From: an uncultured Schlesneria sp. | GTDB taxonomy: Bacteria > Planctomycetota > Planctomycetia > Planctomycetales > Planctomycetaceae | DNA length: 64,000 bases | Assembly: GCA_903904835.1 (NCBI GenBank) | Contig: CAIVEI010000162.1 | Span: forward strand, 109,144 to 173,143 | Direction: 5' to 3' | Shown here: in pieces, positions 54,270 to 63,861 of the stretch | How positions within the stretch are numbered: position 1 is the stretch's first letter | How the letters are laid out: the number at the start of each line of letters is the position of its first letter | The notes under the pieces: generated by a model | Databases searched by the model: none | Told to the model about the DNA's origin: nothing | The model's input: only the letters and a program-made list of their open reading frames with translations | Translations under genes and position numbers: made by a program

Positions 54270-55193
54270 TCATTTTGTCGATTTGAGGAACTGTTCATAC
54301 GCATCTGCGACATGCCCATCCACTGAGTTTCCCTGATGAATATACAATCCATACCGCAGCCTGATTGATGGTGTGACATCGTCAAGAATGAAGGGCTTGG
54401 ATTTGGCGGGATCGTTTTGATAGGCACCTTCGCCAAAGGGACTTATCGAAAACAGACCATAATCTCTGACGTGGTATCGTGACGGACGGAAATTGTTCGG
54501 ATGGTCCATGATCGTGACACCATATTCTTTGGCGTCGACCATCCCCGTATAGTCGACCCACCTGGCGGGTTGTCCCCAGCACTCTTGAGTTGTTTTCTTC
54601 CCTTCTGAGTTCAGGACTTTTCCACCCTCTTTTTCACGCATGGATTGTGCAATGCGGATACCGAAGAATCCTTCCTTTGTATCATCGAATCTGGCCAGTT
54701 TTCCAGCCGGTGGTGCCACTGTGAAGTCGTATGTGATCAGTCGGCTTGGATAGATCGAGATATTCGTTGTTTCGATCAACGTCGGTGTCCCGTCAGTCCC
54801 CATCCAATCGTTGATGAGATGGATGGTTGCAGGGTTTCCCGATTGGAATTTGACTTCTCGAGTCGTGATTCGACCCCGTTCCGCCCAGAACTTAATGTCA
54901 TTGACTTCATCCACTGACAACCAGATCCCTCGATGGTGCGGGTGTTCTTTTTCGTTCGGATCGATCGGACGGGTCAGAATCGCACCACCTGGCGCTCGTA
55001 CCGGCCAGAAATAGGGCTTGGGAAGCGAAGCCCCATGATGAAAGACCGTGAATTCTTCGCCGGCAATTTTTACGACAATCCCCTCGGTGCCCGCTTCAAT
55101 CGTGACATCGTCTTTGGCTTGCGCATTGAGCCGGGGGCTGGCAAGCGTCGAAAGACATGCGAGGAACAGACCGCACTTCCAGAATCGAAACAT
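54270..55193 (-). CDS. Exported PmoA-like / DUF6807 protein
   Basis: The 307-residue protein has a signal peptide (FWKCGLFLACLSTLASPRLN) and the PmoA-like (PF14100/DUF6807) pattern: YFWPVRAPGGAILTRPI, EKEHPHHRGIWLSVDEVNDI, GFFGIRIAQSM and VDYTGMVDAKEYGVTIMDHP. The old name 'methane oxygenase PmoA' is misleading; members are probably beta-sandwich carbohydrate-active proteins with a conserved HPHHRG. GGAG precedes the ATG. Planctomycetes often place such genes near Gfo/Idh/MocA oxidoreductases, consistent with the neighbourhood at 50 kb. Confidence 0.9.
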   Translation of the reverse strand: MFRFWKCGLFLACLSTLASPRLNAQAKDDVTIEAGTEGIVVKIAGEEFTVFHHGASLPKPYFWPVRAPGGAILTRPIDPNEKEHPHHRGIWLSVDEVNDIKFWAERGRITTREVKFQSGNPATIHLINDWMGTDGTPTLIETTNISIYPSRLITYDFTVAPPAGKLARFDDTKEGFFGIRIAQSMREKEGGKVLNSEGKKTTQECWGQPARWVDYTGMVDAKEYGVTIMDHPNNFRPSRYHVRDYGLFSISPFGEGAYQNDPAKSKPFILDDVTPSIRLRYGLYIHQGNSVDGHVADAYEQFLKSTK

Positions 55194-55343
55194 TGACGCG
55201 CTCCATCCAACGGAATCTTGTTGTCGAATAAGCCCAAAATAACCTGGCGGGTGACTATACCGTAGTTAGGTTGATTCGGTCGACTCATCCGAAAATCAAA
55301 AGCCACGTCAGAGCTCACGGCAAATAGGCAGTAATGTCATCAA

Positions 55344-56909
55344 TTATTTTTTTGGCTGCACTCCCCAGCGTTTCATTCGAACGGCATTTGCCTTGCGATA
55401 CGGGTCGTCGGACGATGTGCGTTCGAGCGTTGAAATCGCCTTGGGGAGCTGATCAAGCTTGGCGTAACACTGCGCAAGGAGTGAGCGGGCAGGAAAATAC
55501 CACCGTCCTTTGCGGTCGTATTTCTTGAGATAGTCTGTTAACAGTTCGACGGCAGTTGCGTATTCTTGCATTTCATATTTACAGATTGCCGTCCAATAGA
55601 AGGCATCTTCCGAGGCAGCACGGTTAATACGGGCGATGTCTGGCGGATTCGGCTCGACCTCGAGGTGACGGATCCGAAGATATTTCGAAGTCGCATCAGC
55701 GAACTTCCCAAGCAACTGATCGGACCGGGATTTCTGCATCTTACGCTCAGGAACTCCCGCGATTGGCTTACCCTGATCGTCGGTCGTTATCGGAATCGGG
55801 ACGCTGAACGGCAACGTCAATCGCTGACTTTCCAGAACTTTTTCTTCGGACGGGTTTCGCAGTTCCATAAATTGAAGTCGGGGATATGACCACGACTTCA
55901 GGCTTTCAACTGGCCAGCCGCCAGATTTGGCAACACGATTCAACTGGCCGATTCGCCCCTCATCGTCCATCAATGGATCATAAAGGACACAAAGATCGCT
56001 CGGCGGAAGAACTTGCTCAAGATTGTACATTCGATAAGACCAGAAATTGGCATTCGTGATCAGATAAATGACTGGTTCACGCAAATCTTTAACCGTGATT
56101 CGGTACGGTTCGTTCACCGACATTTGTTCGAGCCATTCCGGATGCGAAACGATTTCGGCGAGTGTCGCGATGGAAGCGTCGTTGGTGTTTGAATCAGCCG
56201 TTACCGGCAATCCAAGTTGCATATCAAAGAGATAGACTTGCCCTTCCACGAGAACGCCGTACAGCCAGTTTTCACCCGTTGTTTTTTTTGCGGACTTGGG
56301 TCGTAACACAACCGAATCAATACGAAGTTGCTTTAAGATCTCAGCACAAATCCAGGCTCGGTCATCAGATGATCCACGTCCCAGTTGCAGGCTTACGTAA
56401 GGAAGCAGTGGAAGTTCAATTTCATCGTCTTTCCACAGAGAGACATTGCGACAGACAAAATCCACGATTAAGGCGACCTTTTGCAGTTCGCCTTGCCCTC
56501 GATCAGACAAATAACCGGCAATCACTCGGTTAAACAAAGCATCTCGAATATGGTTTGCGTCAATCGCATCGTACTTGGCTTGATCAAGTCGAGGCGTCTC
56601 ATCGGGCGAAATCCAGCCGGATGGAAACTTCACGGGAACCGGCTTGTCGATCGTTGCCTGATCGGTAACCTTCTGAATCTCGGCCTGTTTAAATCGCCAG
56701 GAATTCAGCAAACTGATTGGTTTATCCGTCGCGGAATTAAATCCGAAGTTTTCAGGACGCAGTTGATGAATGGCGCTCGTCAACACGTCGTCCGAAGTTG
56801 CCGTTGCCGGCGCGTTGGAGGTCGTATTAATCGAAGAGACCTTTCTGGGGCCGCATCCAGCGACGACAAAGGCCAAAATCACCAGAAAAGTCAGACTGAG
56901 CAAACGCAT
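55344..56909 (-). CDS. Lipoprotein with degenerate transglutaminase-like domain and C-terminal TPR-like repeats
   Basis: The 521-residue protein has a lipoprotein signal (LLSLTFLVILAFVVAGC). A central region resembles transglutaminase-like proteases: VDFVCRNVSLW, LGRGSSDDRAWICAEILKQL, VYLFDMQLGLPV. In the usual motif G-x-C-x-D the nucleophile position reads Ser (RGSSDDRAW), and the His of the middle strand is not evident, so it is probably non-catalytic. The C-terminal part (AFYWTAICKYEMQEYATAVE, FPARSLLAQCYAKLDQLPKA) has TPR character. Function unknown; cell-envelope binding role is an inference. Confidence 0.82.
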   Translation of the reverse strand: MRLLSLTFLVILAFVVAGCGPRKVSSINTTSNAPATATSDDVLTSAIHQLRPENFGFNSATDKPISLLNSWRFKQAEIQKVTDQATIDKPVPVKFPSGWISPDETPRLDQAKYDAIDANHIRDALFNRVIAGYLSDRGQGELQKVALIVDFVCRNVSLWKDDEIELPLLPYVSLQLGRGSSDDRAWICAEILKQLRIDSVVLRPKSAKKTTGENWLYGVLVEGQVYLFDMQLGLPVTADSNTNDASIATLAEIVSHPEWLEQMSVNEPYRITVKDLREPVIYLITNANFWSYRMYNLEQVLPPSDLCVLYDPLMDDEGRIGQLNRVAKSGGWPVESLKSWSYPRLQFMELRNPSEEKVLESQRLTLPFSVPIPITTDDQGKPIAGVPERKMQKSRSDQLLGKFADATSKYLRIRHLEVEPNPPDIARINRAASEDAFYWTAICKYEMQEYATAVELLTDYLKKYDRKGRWYFPARSLLAQCYAKLDQLPKAISTLERTSSDDPYRKANAVRMKRWGVQPKK

Positions 56910-57052
56910 GTCATCGACCCGAAAAAGTGGAATTGATTACAACTTCGCCACATACGACGAATGGATCAAAAGCGTTGACCGGCAAAGATGGCACATAATA
57001 GGCGCTCACCCGAAGAATTTCATTCCTTCGACGTGCTGCTTACCCACGAAAA

Positions 57053-57080
57053 CGAGCCACGTTCAAATGAACGTGGCTCG
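57053..57080 (-). terminator. Hairpin downstream of the Cys-rich exported protein gene (bidirectional)
   Basis: A perfect 13-bp stem (CGAGCCACGTTCA 57053-57065 with TGAACGTGGCTCG 57068-57080) has a T run on the plus side (TCGTTTTTTC) and four T on the minus side. It lies about 100 bases past the stop of the minus-strand gene at 57182. Confidence 0.75.
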
Positions 57081-57181
57081 TCGTTTTTTCAGGAAATCCT
57101 TGAACCGGAAATTTTGTGAAGGCAGATTGCCCGATGGTTCAATCTCGGGGCATTTGTGTCATCAAACTTAACGAATCAGTC

Positions 57182-57721
57182 TCAGTCTTCGTAATGAACC
57201 ACGACATGGTTTCCGATTGATCGAACGGAAACGGCGTACTTTCCGTAGTCGTATCGCACCCGGTTACCATCATGCGTAACTTTCACCTTGCGTGGATCGC
57301 AAGGTGGAACGCAGATCTCGACGTTGACACAGGACTTGCAGCACGCATTCTTGTTGCAAGGATCTGGAACCTGAACGATCGTCGGTACGGCACAAGGAGC
57401 GATATTCCGTGCCCCGCGGTATTTGACGTTTTGATAGACAACCGCCGATGGTGGTGCAATCGTATAGCCATATTCGACTGGACCTGACCCATACTGGTTC
57501 AACGAAGGTTGGGCCGGTGAACTGTAGGCTGGTTCGCTGTAAACCGGATCGGGAACCGGGGACAACGGGGCTGGCATCGGAATGGAATTGACTTGCCCTG
57601 TCAACGCGGGCCCGACCGACATCGGCAACGTCGACCGCATCGTCCGACTTTCGGCAGCACCAACAACGGTTGCCAACATCGCCAGGCTAAATCCAACCAA
57701 CAGTGTTCTCTTCTTCATCAT
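57182..57721 (-). CDS. Exported Cys-rich small protein, unknown function
   Basis: The 179-residue protein has a signal peptide (MMKKRTLLVGFSLAMLATVV), a Pro/Ser/Tyr-rich middle (PAPLSPVPDPVYSEPAYSSP) and a cysteine-rich C-terminal part (PCNKNACCKSCVNVEICVPP) that ends in a beta-rich YGKYAVSVRSIGNHVVVHYE. Disulphide-rich secreted structural role is possible. The start is chosen at the double ATG (57721), nine bases after GGAG. No family recognised. Confidence 0.78.
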   Translation of the reverse strand: MMKKRTLLVGFSLAMLATVVGAAESRTMRSTLPMSVGPALTGQVNSIPMPAPLSPVPDPVYSEPAYSSPAQPSLNQYGSGPVEYGYTIAPPSAVVYQNVKYRGARNIAPCAVPTIVQVPDPCNKNACCKSCVNVEICVPPCDPRKVKVTHDGNRVRYDYGKYAVSVRSIGNHVVVHYED

Positions 57722-58047
57722 GATCATAAACTCCAATCGCTAAACCGCTGAACCACTACGCTGGTAGTGATTCCCAACTCGAAAATTCTCGCATACGATT
57801 CCGGCAAACCATGCCAAAACCATCGGAATGAGCCCATCTTGTCGTGAAAACACAAACAGCCTCACGAGGATAGGAATAATGGGTTGACATTTCCGACGCA
57901 AGTGGACAGGGTGAGAAACTCCTACCGAGTGCATTTGCATCAGGTATCTGAGACAAGCATAATGCAAGAATGGCTCGCGGCGCCGATTTTTTCTCGGGTC
58001 GTGCAGTTTCGACGAAACTCGAATTGGCTTTGGACGAGGATTCCGTC
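57722..58047. other. Divergent intergenic region, no gene seen
   Basis: About 326 bases between divergent genes, likely to hold both promoters. No repeats or RNA were recognised. A longer reading of the downstream gene would start at 57970. Confidence 0.5.
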
Positions 58048-59085
58048 ATGTCGCTTTTCCGAAACATCGAACGTCGACCTCAGACGAGTGATCTCTGGCA
58101 AGCTCCGCAAGCAGCGGTACTCACATTGCTGGCAATACTTTTTGCATTGGTTGGACAGACCTCGATCGCTCAGACGAAAATCAAGGAGTCGGTCGATGTG
58201 CGGGTTGACGAGAAGGGACGGAAATTCGTCAATAAAATCCCGTTTGATGTCTTCTTCGATGATCCCCTGGGAGTCGTGAACAGCAACAAGAACAGCGTGG
58301 TCGCACCAGCAGAAACTGTTTCAACAAAAGAAGATACGCCAAAAAACACCGCCGCCCCATCGTCTCCTTCCGCCAAAGGTACAGGCAGTATTCCCTGGCA
58401 GGAATTGATCCCGATCGAAGAATTGCAGGGCGAAATCAAATCCGTTCGCAATAGCTTGAACAAGCAGATGGCGAACCAGGGGAGTTATAACTCCAATTTT
58501 AAGGAAATCGCTGTTGACGGCGCGGAAATGGCTGCTTTGGCCGGGATCGTTCAGGAGCATACCGAGTCATTAAGCTGGAAAGATAAAGCCCAGTATGTAC
58601 GCGACTTTGGTGCTCAACTGAGTCAGTCAGCCGTTGGCTTGGGTAAAGACAATTTCGACAAAACTCGATCGGCGTTTCAGAAACTGTCGTCAGTCCTGGA
58701 AGGTTCAATTCCAGCCGATGCGGGTAACGTTCCGTCGACTCGCCCCTTTAACGAAGCCGCTTCTCGCAAGGGCCTGATGAAGCGGATTGAGAAAGCGAAG
58801 AACTTTCTCAAACAGGACGTCAACAGCGAAGCCAAATTCAAATCCCTTTCCGATCAGATCCGACGCGAAGCCGCGCTGATTTCCGCGCTCGGCTCGGTGA
58901 TCACCACGTCTGGTTACGAATACACGTCGGATGACGACTATCAAAATCATGCGAAAACGCTGATTGATGGAGGCAAAGAAGCCACCTCGGCTCTTCGCGA
59001 TGAATCTTACGATCGATTTAAGCAGGCCGTCGACAAAGTCAATAAATCTTGCACGGACTGTCACGCGTCGTACGGAAACGGCTAA
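58048..59085 (+). CDS. Exported protein with C-terminal CxxCH haem motif (cytochrome c'-like)
   Basis: The 345-residue protein has a signal peptide (VLTLLAILFALVGQTSIA). After a low-complexity linker, the second half is helical and ends in KVNKSCTDCHASYGNG, a CxxCH haem-binding motif ten residues from the C-terminus, the position typical of cytochrome c' four-helix bundles (AALISALGSVITTSGYEYTS, QNHAKTLIDGGKEATSALRD). It may carry or bind haem in the periplasm. ATG at 58048 has GAGGA eight bases upstream. An exported trypsin-like protease gene follows after 72 bp. Confidence 0.83.
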   Translation: MSLFRNIERRPQTSDLWQAPQAAVLTLLAILFALVGQTSIAQTKIKESVDVRVDEKGRKFVNKIPFDVFFDDPLGVVNSNKNSVVAPAETVSTKEDTPKNTAAPSSPSAKGTGSIPWQELIPIEELQGEIKSVRNSLNKQMANQGSYNSNFKEIAVDGAEMAALAGIVQEHTESLSWKDKAQYVRDFGAQLSQSAVGLGKDNFDKTRSAFQKLSSVLEGSIPADAGNVPSTRPFNEAASRKGLMKRIEKAKNFLKQDVNSEAKFKSLSDQIRREAALISALGSVITTSGYEYTSDDDYQNHAKTLIDGGKEATSALRDESYDRFKQAVDKVNKSCTDCHASYGNG

Positions 59086-59157
59086 TATTATTTTCAAAAG
59101 TCTCTATGGTTCTGTCATCTCGAATTCAACGTACTTCACGTCACACGAAGGATCACT

Positions 59158-60117
59158 ATGAAGTCCGCCACGCGTTTTGTGTTTCTCGCGGGAATTCTCG
59201 CTGTCGTCGGGTTCTCAGCCGCGCCAACGGTTGCCGACGTGATTGAGCTGAAAACGGGACATAAACTGGAAGGGGACGTGCTTAAGCAACAGGGCGATAC
59301 GCTTTATGTTGACATCGGAATTGACGTGATCAAAGTTCCGTTAAACCAGATCAAGTCACGGTCCGCAGCCAAAGATGCCGCCAATGTGGCCGAAAATACA
59401 CAGAAGCACCAACTCTATCGAACGGCTCAACTTCCCCGCCGAAGCATCAAGGAACTCACGGAAAAATTTGGTGAAGGTGTCGTTCTTGTCCAGACGCCCG
59501 GAGGACTTGGTTCGGGGTTCATCGTCAATGAAAACGGCTTTTGCGTGACGAACTACCACGTGATTGAAAGAGAGACCCGCATTGCCACGACGATTTTTCA
59601 TCGTGGCGAAGATGGCTCGTTCAATCGCCGCAGGATCGACGACGTTCGAATCGTCGCGTTAAACCCGTTTTTCGATTTGGCTTTGTTGCAGATCCCCGTT
59701 CAGAAAGACCTCGCGTTCAAACCGACGTACCTCGCGGCGGAAGAAGACCTGCAGGAAGGGGAAGAAGTCTTTGCAATTGGAAACCCGCTCGGCCTGGAAC
59801 GATCCGTTTCGCAAGGAATCATCGGGACCAAGAATCGTAATTTTCGAGGCCAGGTCTACATCCAGACGACAGCAGAGATCAATCCCGGCAATAGTGGTGG
59901 GCCGCTCTTCAATGCGCGAGGTGAAGTGATCGGTGTCACGAACATGAAACTGCTGTTTGCTGAAGGTCTCGGCTTTGCAATCCCCTCACCCTATGTCAAA
60001 TTATTCCTCGACAATCACGAGGCCTTTGCCTTCGACCGGAACAATCCTAATTCCGGATTCCGGTATCTCGATCCGCCGCGACGCAAAACAATTGGCGAAC
60101 CAGCGAAAACGCCGTGA
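59158..60117 (+). CDS. Exported trypsin-like serine protease (HtrA/DegP family, no PDZ)
   Basis: The 319-residue protein has a signal peptide ([18 protein letters not shown]), an N-terminal beta domain ([20 protein letters not shown]) like a small SH3-type fold, and a complete chymotrypsin-like protease with visible catalytic residues: His in CVTNYHVIE, Asp in [11 protein letters not shown], and Ser in [11 protein letters not shown]. There is no PDZ domain, so it differs from DegP/DegS. It probably degrades or processes envelope proteins. AAGGATCACT precedes the ATG. Contrast with the catalytically dead HtrA-like protein at 12-14 kb. Confidence 0.93.
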   Translation: MKSATRFVFLAGILAVVGFSAAPTVADVIELKTGHKLEGDVLKQQGDTLYVDIGIDVIKVPLNQIKSRSAAKDAANVAENTQKHQLYRTAQLPRRSIKELTEKFGEGVVLVQTPGGLGSGFIVNENGFCVTNYHVIERETRIATTIFHRGEDGSFNRRRIDDVRIVALNPFFDLALLQIPVQKDLAFKPTYLAAEEDLQEGEEVFAIGNPLGLERSVSQGIIGTKNRNFRGQVYIQTTAEINPGNSGGPLFNARGEVIGVTNMKLLFAEGLGFAIPSPYVKLFLDNHEAFAFDRNNPNSGFRYLDPPRRKTIGEPAKTP

Positions 60118-60378
60118 TCCGATTGGTGTCGAAATCCGTTCGATCGTTGAAACCCCGTTCAATTTTGACGGGTAATGGCGGGCGGACGCTTCCTTTTTTC
60201 GAATATCAATTCTGTGCAAAATCAACTCGCCGTCGTTGTTGGAACGGTCATAAGTTGCGAAGATGCTCTCCGCCATGTTCTGAATTTGGATGACAGACTG
60301 AAAAACGTGGGCGAGCGGCGTCAACCGACAGTACGCGATCGCTCTTTTATGTGACCTTGAAAGGGATTGGACTTATTC

Positions 60379-62088
60379 ATGAATCGACTGTGGCTCCGCT
60401 CGTCTGTGCTGTTACTGTGCCTGGCCCAATTTGTAACGACATCGAAATTTGCCCGGGCTGACGATGCCCCCGGTGAAAAGTTGCTGCCAAAGGACACCCT
60501 TGCGTTTTTCACGATCTCGCATGTACCGGAATTTCGGCAGAAGTGTGATAAGTCTTCCATTGGCCAGATGCTTCACGATCCGCAGTTGAAGCCATTCCTG
60601 GATGACGTTCAAAAGAAAATCGACGAAGCCTCAAAAGGGATGGAAAACGAAACCGGCGTCACCATCGCAGATCTGATGGAATTGCCCCAAGGTGAGCTGA
60701 CCATCGCCTTGCTGGAAAAGCCCGCACGGAAACTTTCGTTCGTGTTCATGCTCGAGTTTGGTAAGAACAAAGCCACAGTCGAAAAGCTGCTGAAGAAAAT
60801 GGACGAAGCTCTGGAGAAAGAGCAATCCGATCATACGACGGAAGAAATCAACAAAATTACCGTTCATGTTTACACGCCGAAGAATCCTGAACCAGATAGT
60901 CCGTTCAAGATGCTCACCTATTTCACGGACGAGTCGATCCTGGTCTTCAGCTCAGAGGTCGAAGCACTGAAAGAAGTCATCGAACGCTGGGAAGGTGACA
61001 GCGACGATACCCTGGCTCAAAACGATCAGTTCAAATACATCCAGTCACAGTGCAAACTCGAAAGTGGTGAGCCGCTTGTGAAGTGGTACGTCAATCCAAT
61101 CGGTTTGATTCAATCCGGCATCACGATGGCCCAGGCAACAATTCCCCAGGCAGGTTTGGCTGCAGCATTTCTTCCGATGTTCGGTGTCGATGGTTGGAAG
61201 GGATGGGGCGGGACCATGGATTTCGATGAGGGAGAATTCGAAGGGGTCTCGAATTCGTTTATTTATGCCGAGAACCCGAAAGGTCTGATGGGAGTGTTTC
61301 TATTCCCAGCCACAGAGTTGGTCCCACCAAAATGGGTGCCGGCCAATATTGGATCGTATTGGGCTGCCAACTGGAATATTGGCGGTGCATATACGTCAAT
61401 CGAAACGCTCGTTGATTCGTTTCAGGGACGGGGCGCAACGGGCCGGTTTCTGGATCAGCTTGCTGAACAAGGACCTATGATCCATGCAAAGAAGGATATT
61501 ATCGATCACCTTGATGGGAAGATCCATGTCCTTCAATCCGAGACCAACGACGGTGATGATGACGCTCCTCCAACTCCCCAGGTGATGGCTGCTTTTGGCC
61601 TGAAGGACGGAGCCAAGATGAAGAAGACCCTTGCTGCGGCCGCAAAATCAGCCGCTTCGAATCTGGAAACTCGCGAGTTCAACGGCGAAACGATCTATGA
61701 ATTGATCACACCAAACTCTGACCAGTCCGTCTCGTTAACTGTGACAGAAGGCCAATTGGTGATCACCAATGATACGCCACTTCTGGAAGGAGTAATGAGG
61801 GGCCAATCGGGCAATCGAGCGGCTCTTATCGACTCGTCCGAATACAAGCGGATCTCAAAGTACTTCCCGTCGAAGACATCGATGGTGTCGTTCCAGAGAA
61901 GTGAAGCTCAGTTTAAGACGTACTACAACCTTCTCAGAAAATCGGACAACTTCTGGGATGGTGTCGATGTTTCGAAACTGCCGCCGTTTGAAGCCATTTC
62001 CAAGTATTTTCAGCCAAGCGGAAGTTATACGATTCCTGACAAGAAGGGTGCCAAGTCGGTCACTTATTCGCTGAAGCGAAGCGAATAG
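60379..62088 (+). CDS. Exported DUF3352-like protein
   Basis: The 569-residue protein has a signal peptide (WLRSSVLLLCLAQFVTT) and a repeated alpha/beta architecture with segments LPKDTLAFFTISHVPEFRQK, LMELPQGELTIALLEKPARK, FVFMLEFGKNKATVEKLLKK, GQLVITNDTPLLEGVM. This is the pattern of DUF3352-type exported proteins common in Planctomycetes and cyanobacteria; the assignment is from memory. No catalytic motif is visible. The ATG at 60379 has a TTGGA seven bases upstream and AAGGG farther off. A terminator follows. Confidence 0.82.
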   Translation: MNRLWLRSSVLLLCLAQFVTTSKFARADDAPGEKLLPKDTLAFFTISHVPEFRQKCDKSSIGQMLHDPQLKPFLDDVQKKIDEASKGMENETGVTIADLMELPQGELTIALLEKPARKLSFVFMLEFGKNKATVEKLLKKMDEALEKEQSDHTTEEINKITVHVYTPKNPEPDSPFKMLTYFTDESILVFSSEVEALKEVIERWEGDSDDTLAQNDQFKYIQSQCKLESGEPLVKWYVNPIGLIQSGITMAQATIPQAGLAAAFLPMFGVDGWKGWGGTMDFDEGEFEGVSNSFIYAENPKGLMGVFLFPATELVPPKWVPANIGSYWAANWNIGGAYTSIETLVDSFQGRGATGRFLDQLAEQGPMIHAKKDIIDHLDGKIHVLQSETNDGDDDAPPTPQVMAAFGLKDGAKMKKTLAAAAKSAASNLETREFNGETIYELITPNSDQSVSLTVTEGQLVITNDTPLLEGVMRGQSGNRAALIDSSEYKRISKYFPSKTSMVSFQRSEAQFKTYYNLLRKSDNFWDGVDVSKLPPFEAISKYFQPSGSYTIPDKKGAKSVTYSLKRSE

Positions 62089-62109
62089 TCGATTCACCGC
62101 TCATACGTC

Positions 62110-62136
62110 GAAAGCCCGAATTCTATTCGGGCTTTC
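62110..62136 (+). terminator. Terminator after the DUF3352-like gene
   Basis: GAAAGCCCGAAT at 62110 pairs with TTCGGGCTTTC ending at 62136 around a short loop, followed by TTCG; the T run is short. It lies 22 bases after the stop codon. Confidence 0.75.
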
Positions 62137-62170
62137 TTCGTTATGTCATCATTATCGGTGGGCGAAGCTG

Positions 62171-62348
62171 GCCTGATGAAGCGACGCTGAGATGAGAAGG
62201 CTGCGCTGCGGGGATGATGTGCTTTTATCATCAAAAGCTGCGAAAATGAGTGGCACGGTTTTACGGTCTTCGGTAAGGCCGAGCTCTTCGGAAACGCTTT
62301 CGAGCCATTAAGACACGGCCTTGTCGAAGACTCCAAAACCGTGGCACC
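62171..62348. repeat. Long copy of the GTGGCACGG dispersed palindrome (second)
   Basis: GCCTGATGAAGCGAC through GGGGATGATGTGC, TCAAAAGCTGCGAAAATG, GTGGCACGGTTTTAC (62250) to AAAACCGTGGCACC (62335-62348). It aligns over its whole length with 16551-16729. Confidence 0.8.
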
Positions 62349-62455
62349 CTGAGTTTCCGCCGCCCCTTTTTACCGTAAGGTGCAACACGATCTCCCTACA
62401 AAAGCTTGGCCGTTTCATCGCCCCAGGGCGAGGCTCTCGCCGTGCCACTGATTCG

Positions 62456-63817
62456 ATGCGTCTATCGACCTCGCGTTTCGGCAGGAACCTTGTCCTCCCG
62501 TGGAGAATCTTGGCGGCGCGCGAAGAAATAAAACCCTCGCAAAAAGAAACATCCTCAAGCGCAGGCGAAACGGCGCAAGAACTGGAAGCAGCCAGGGGAT
62601 CGAATCAAGCCGATCGACCATCTCAATCACGGTTTGTATTTGTAGATGGACTTCGTGGTCTGGCGGCTTTGGCAATTGTCGTATTTCACATCTGGTGGTA
62701 CGAACCTGAACCGTGGCCTGCACTCGAATCAACGTACTGGATTATCGAACCAGTCATACTCTGGATTCGTGGTCTCCCCTTCTTGTGGCATGACCCCGAA
62801 CCGTTGCCCGCTCTCAAAACAGCAGAACTGATTGTCGACGCGGCCTTTCTAAAGCTTCGCGGTGGTGTGCAGATTCTGCTTGTGATCAGCGGTTTCGTCA
62901 TTGCGTACACCATGCGAAATACGTGGGTCACGCCGCAAGAAATTTTTACATTTATCGGCAGACGCCTTGTCCGATTGGTTCCGCCATATTGGGTGGCAAT
63001 CATTTTCGTCATCTTGGTCGATATGACCTGCCAAGGTTTCTGGGATCTATTATCACCGTTCGACGGTGATCTCTCGATCCTGCGCGTCTCCGCTCACCTG
63101 GCATTTCTACAGGATGTATTGGGACTTGAAGCGCTGGGCGCGGGAATGTGGACAATCTGCATTGAAATGCAATTTTACATCGTCGCGATCATTGGGTGGG
63201 GAATGGCGCAGCATCTGTTTCCTCGACCGGTGTCAAACGAGCCGCGTCCATCCGTCGCAGGACTTCTCGCCGTTTTTGCACCGGTCGCGCTGGTTTCGCT
63301 GTTCTACTGGCGACAACTGGAAAGCACCTCCCCCTGGGTCATCCACTTTGCCTGGATGTTTTTCGTCGGCATGATCACCTGGTGGACTCTCGATCGGACT
63401 TTGCCAGAATACTGGTTTGCGGCCATCACCAGCCTGGCCGCCGTCGAGTTGGTCTTCGACGCCGAATGGCGATATGAAAATTCGGTTGCTCTGGCAACGT
63501 CGATCGCCATTTTTATCGCTGGTCGAAGAAATCAATTACATCGCTGGTTGAACTGGCCCTGGCTGCAGTATCTCGGGCGCATCTCTTACAGCCTTTATCT
63601 GATTCACTTTCCCGTTTGCCATCTGCTGACAACTGCGGGATGGAAATTCTTCGCGAATACTCCAACCCCGGTTCAAGCGTCCGCAATTCTCTTGACCTCG
63701 TTTTTCGCCAGCCTGTGTGCCGCACATCTTCTTTACAAATTCGTTGAATCGCCGAGTGCCCAATGGTCGGGAAAACTCAAAAGGGCCACGCAGCCAATCG
63801 TGTCTGTGCCGAGCTAG
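62456..63817 (+). CDS. Acyltransferase 3 family membrane protein (OafA/YrhL-like)
   Basis: The roughly 453-residue protein has the acyltransferase 3 signature RFVFVDGLRGLAALAIVVFH (with the conserved D-G-L-R-G) and many membrane helices (VQILLVISGFVIAYTMRNTW, YWVAIIFVILVDMTCQGF, LGRISYSLYLIHFPVCHLLT). Members acetylate or acylate envelope polysaccharides and lipids. An insert after the first helix (YEPEPWPALESTYWIIEP and a repeat, DPEPLPALKTAELIVD) looks duplicated. Start uncertain: an ATG at 62456, or a TTG at 62510 with GGAG in front; the frame stays open to 62321 inside the repeat. Confidence 0.88.
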   Translation: MRLSTSRFGRNLVLPWRILAAREEIKPSQKETSSSAGETAQELEAARGSNQADRPSQSRFVFVDGLRGLAALAIVVFHIWWYEPEPWPALESTYWIIEPVILWIRGLPFLWHDPEPLPALKTAELIVDAAFLKLRGGVQILLVISGFVIAYTMRNTWVTPQEIFTFIGRRLVRLVPPYWVAIIFVILVDMTCQGFWDLLSPFDGDLSILRVSAHLAFLQDVLGLEALGAGMWTICIEMQFYIVAIIGWGMAQHLFPRPVSNEPRPSVAGLLAVFAPVALVSLFYWRQLESTSPWVIHFAWMFFVGMITWWTLDRTLPEYWFAAITSLAAVELVFDAEWRYENSVALATSIAIFIAGRRNQLHRWLNWPWLQYLGRISYSLYLIHFPVCHLLTTAGWKFFANTPTPVQASAILLTSFFASLCAAHLLYKFVESPSAQWSGKLKRATQPIVSVPS

Positions 63818-63861
63818 TCGGCTTAAGTCGGCCCCTGAGCCCGGAATATTCACGTGAAACG

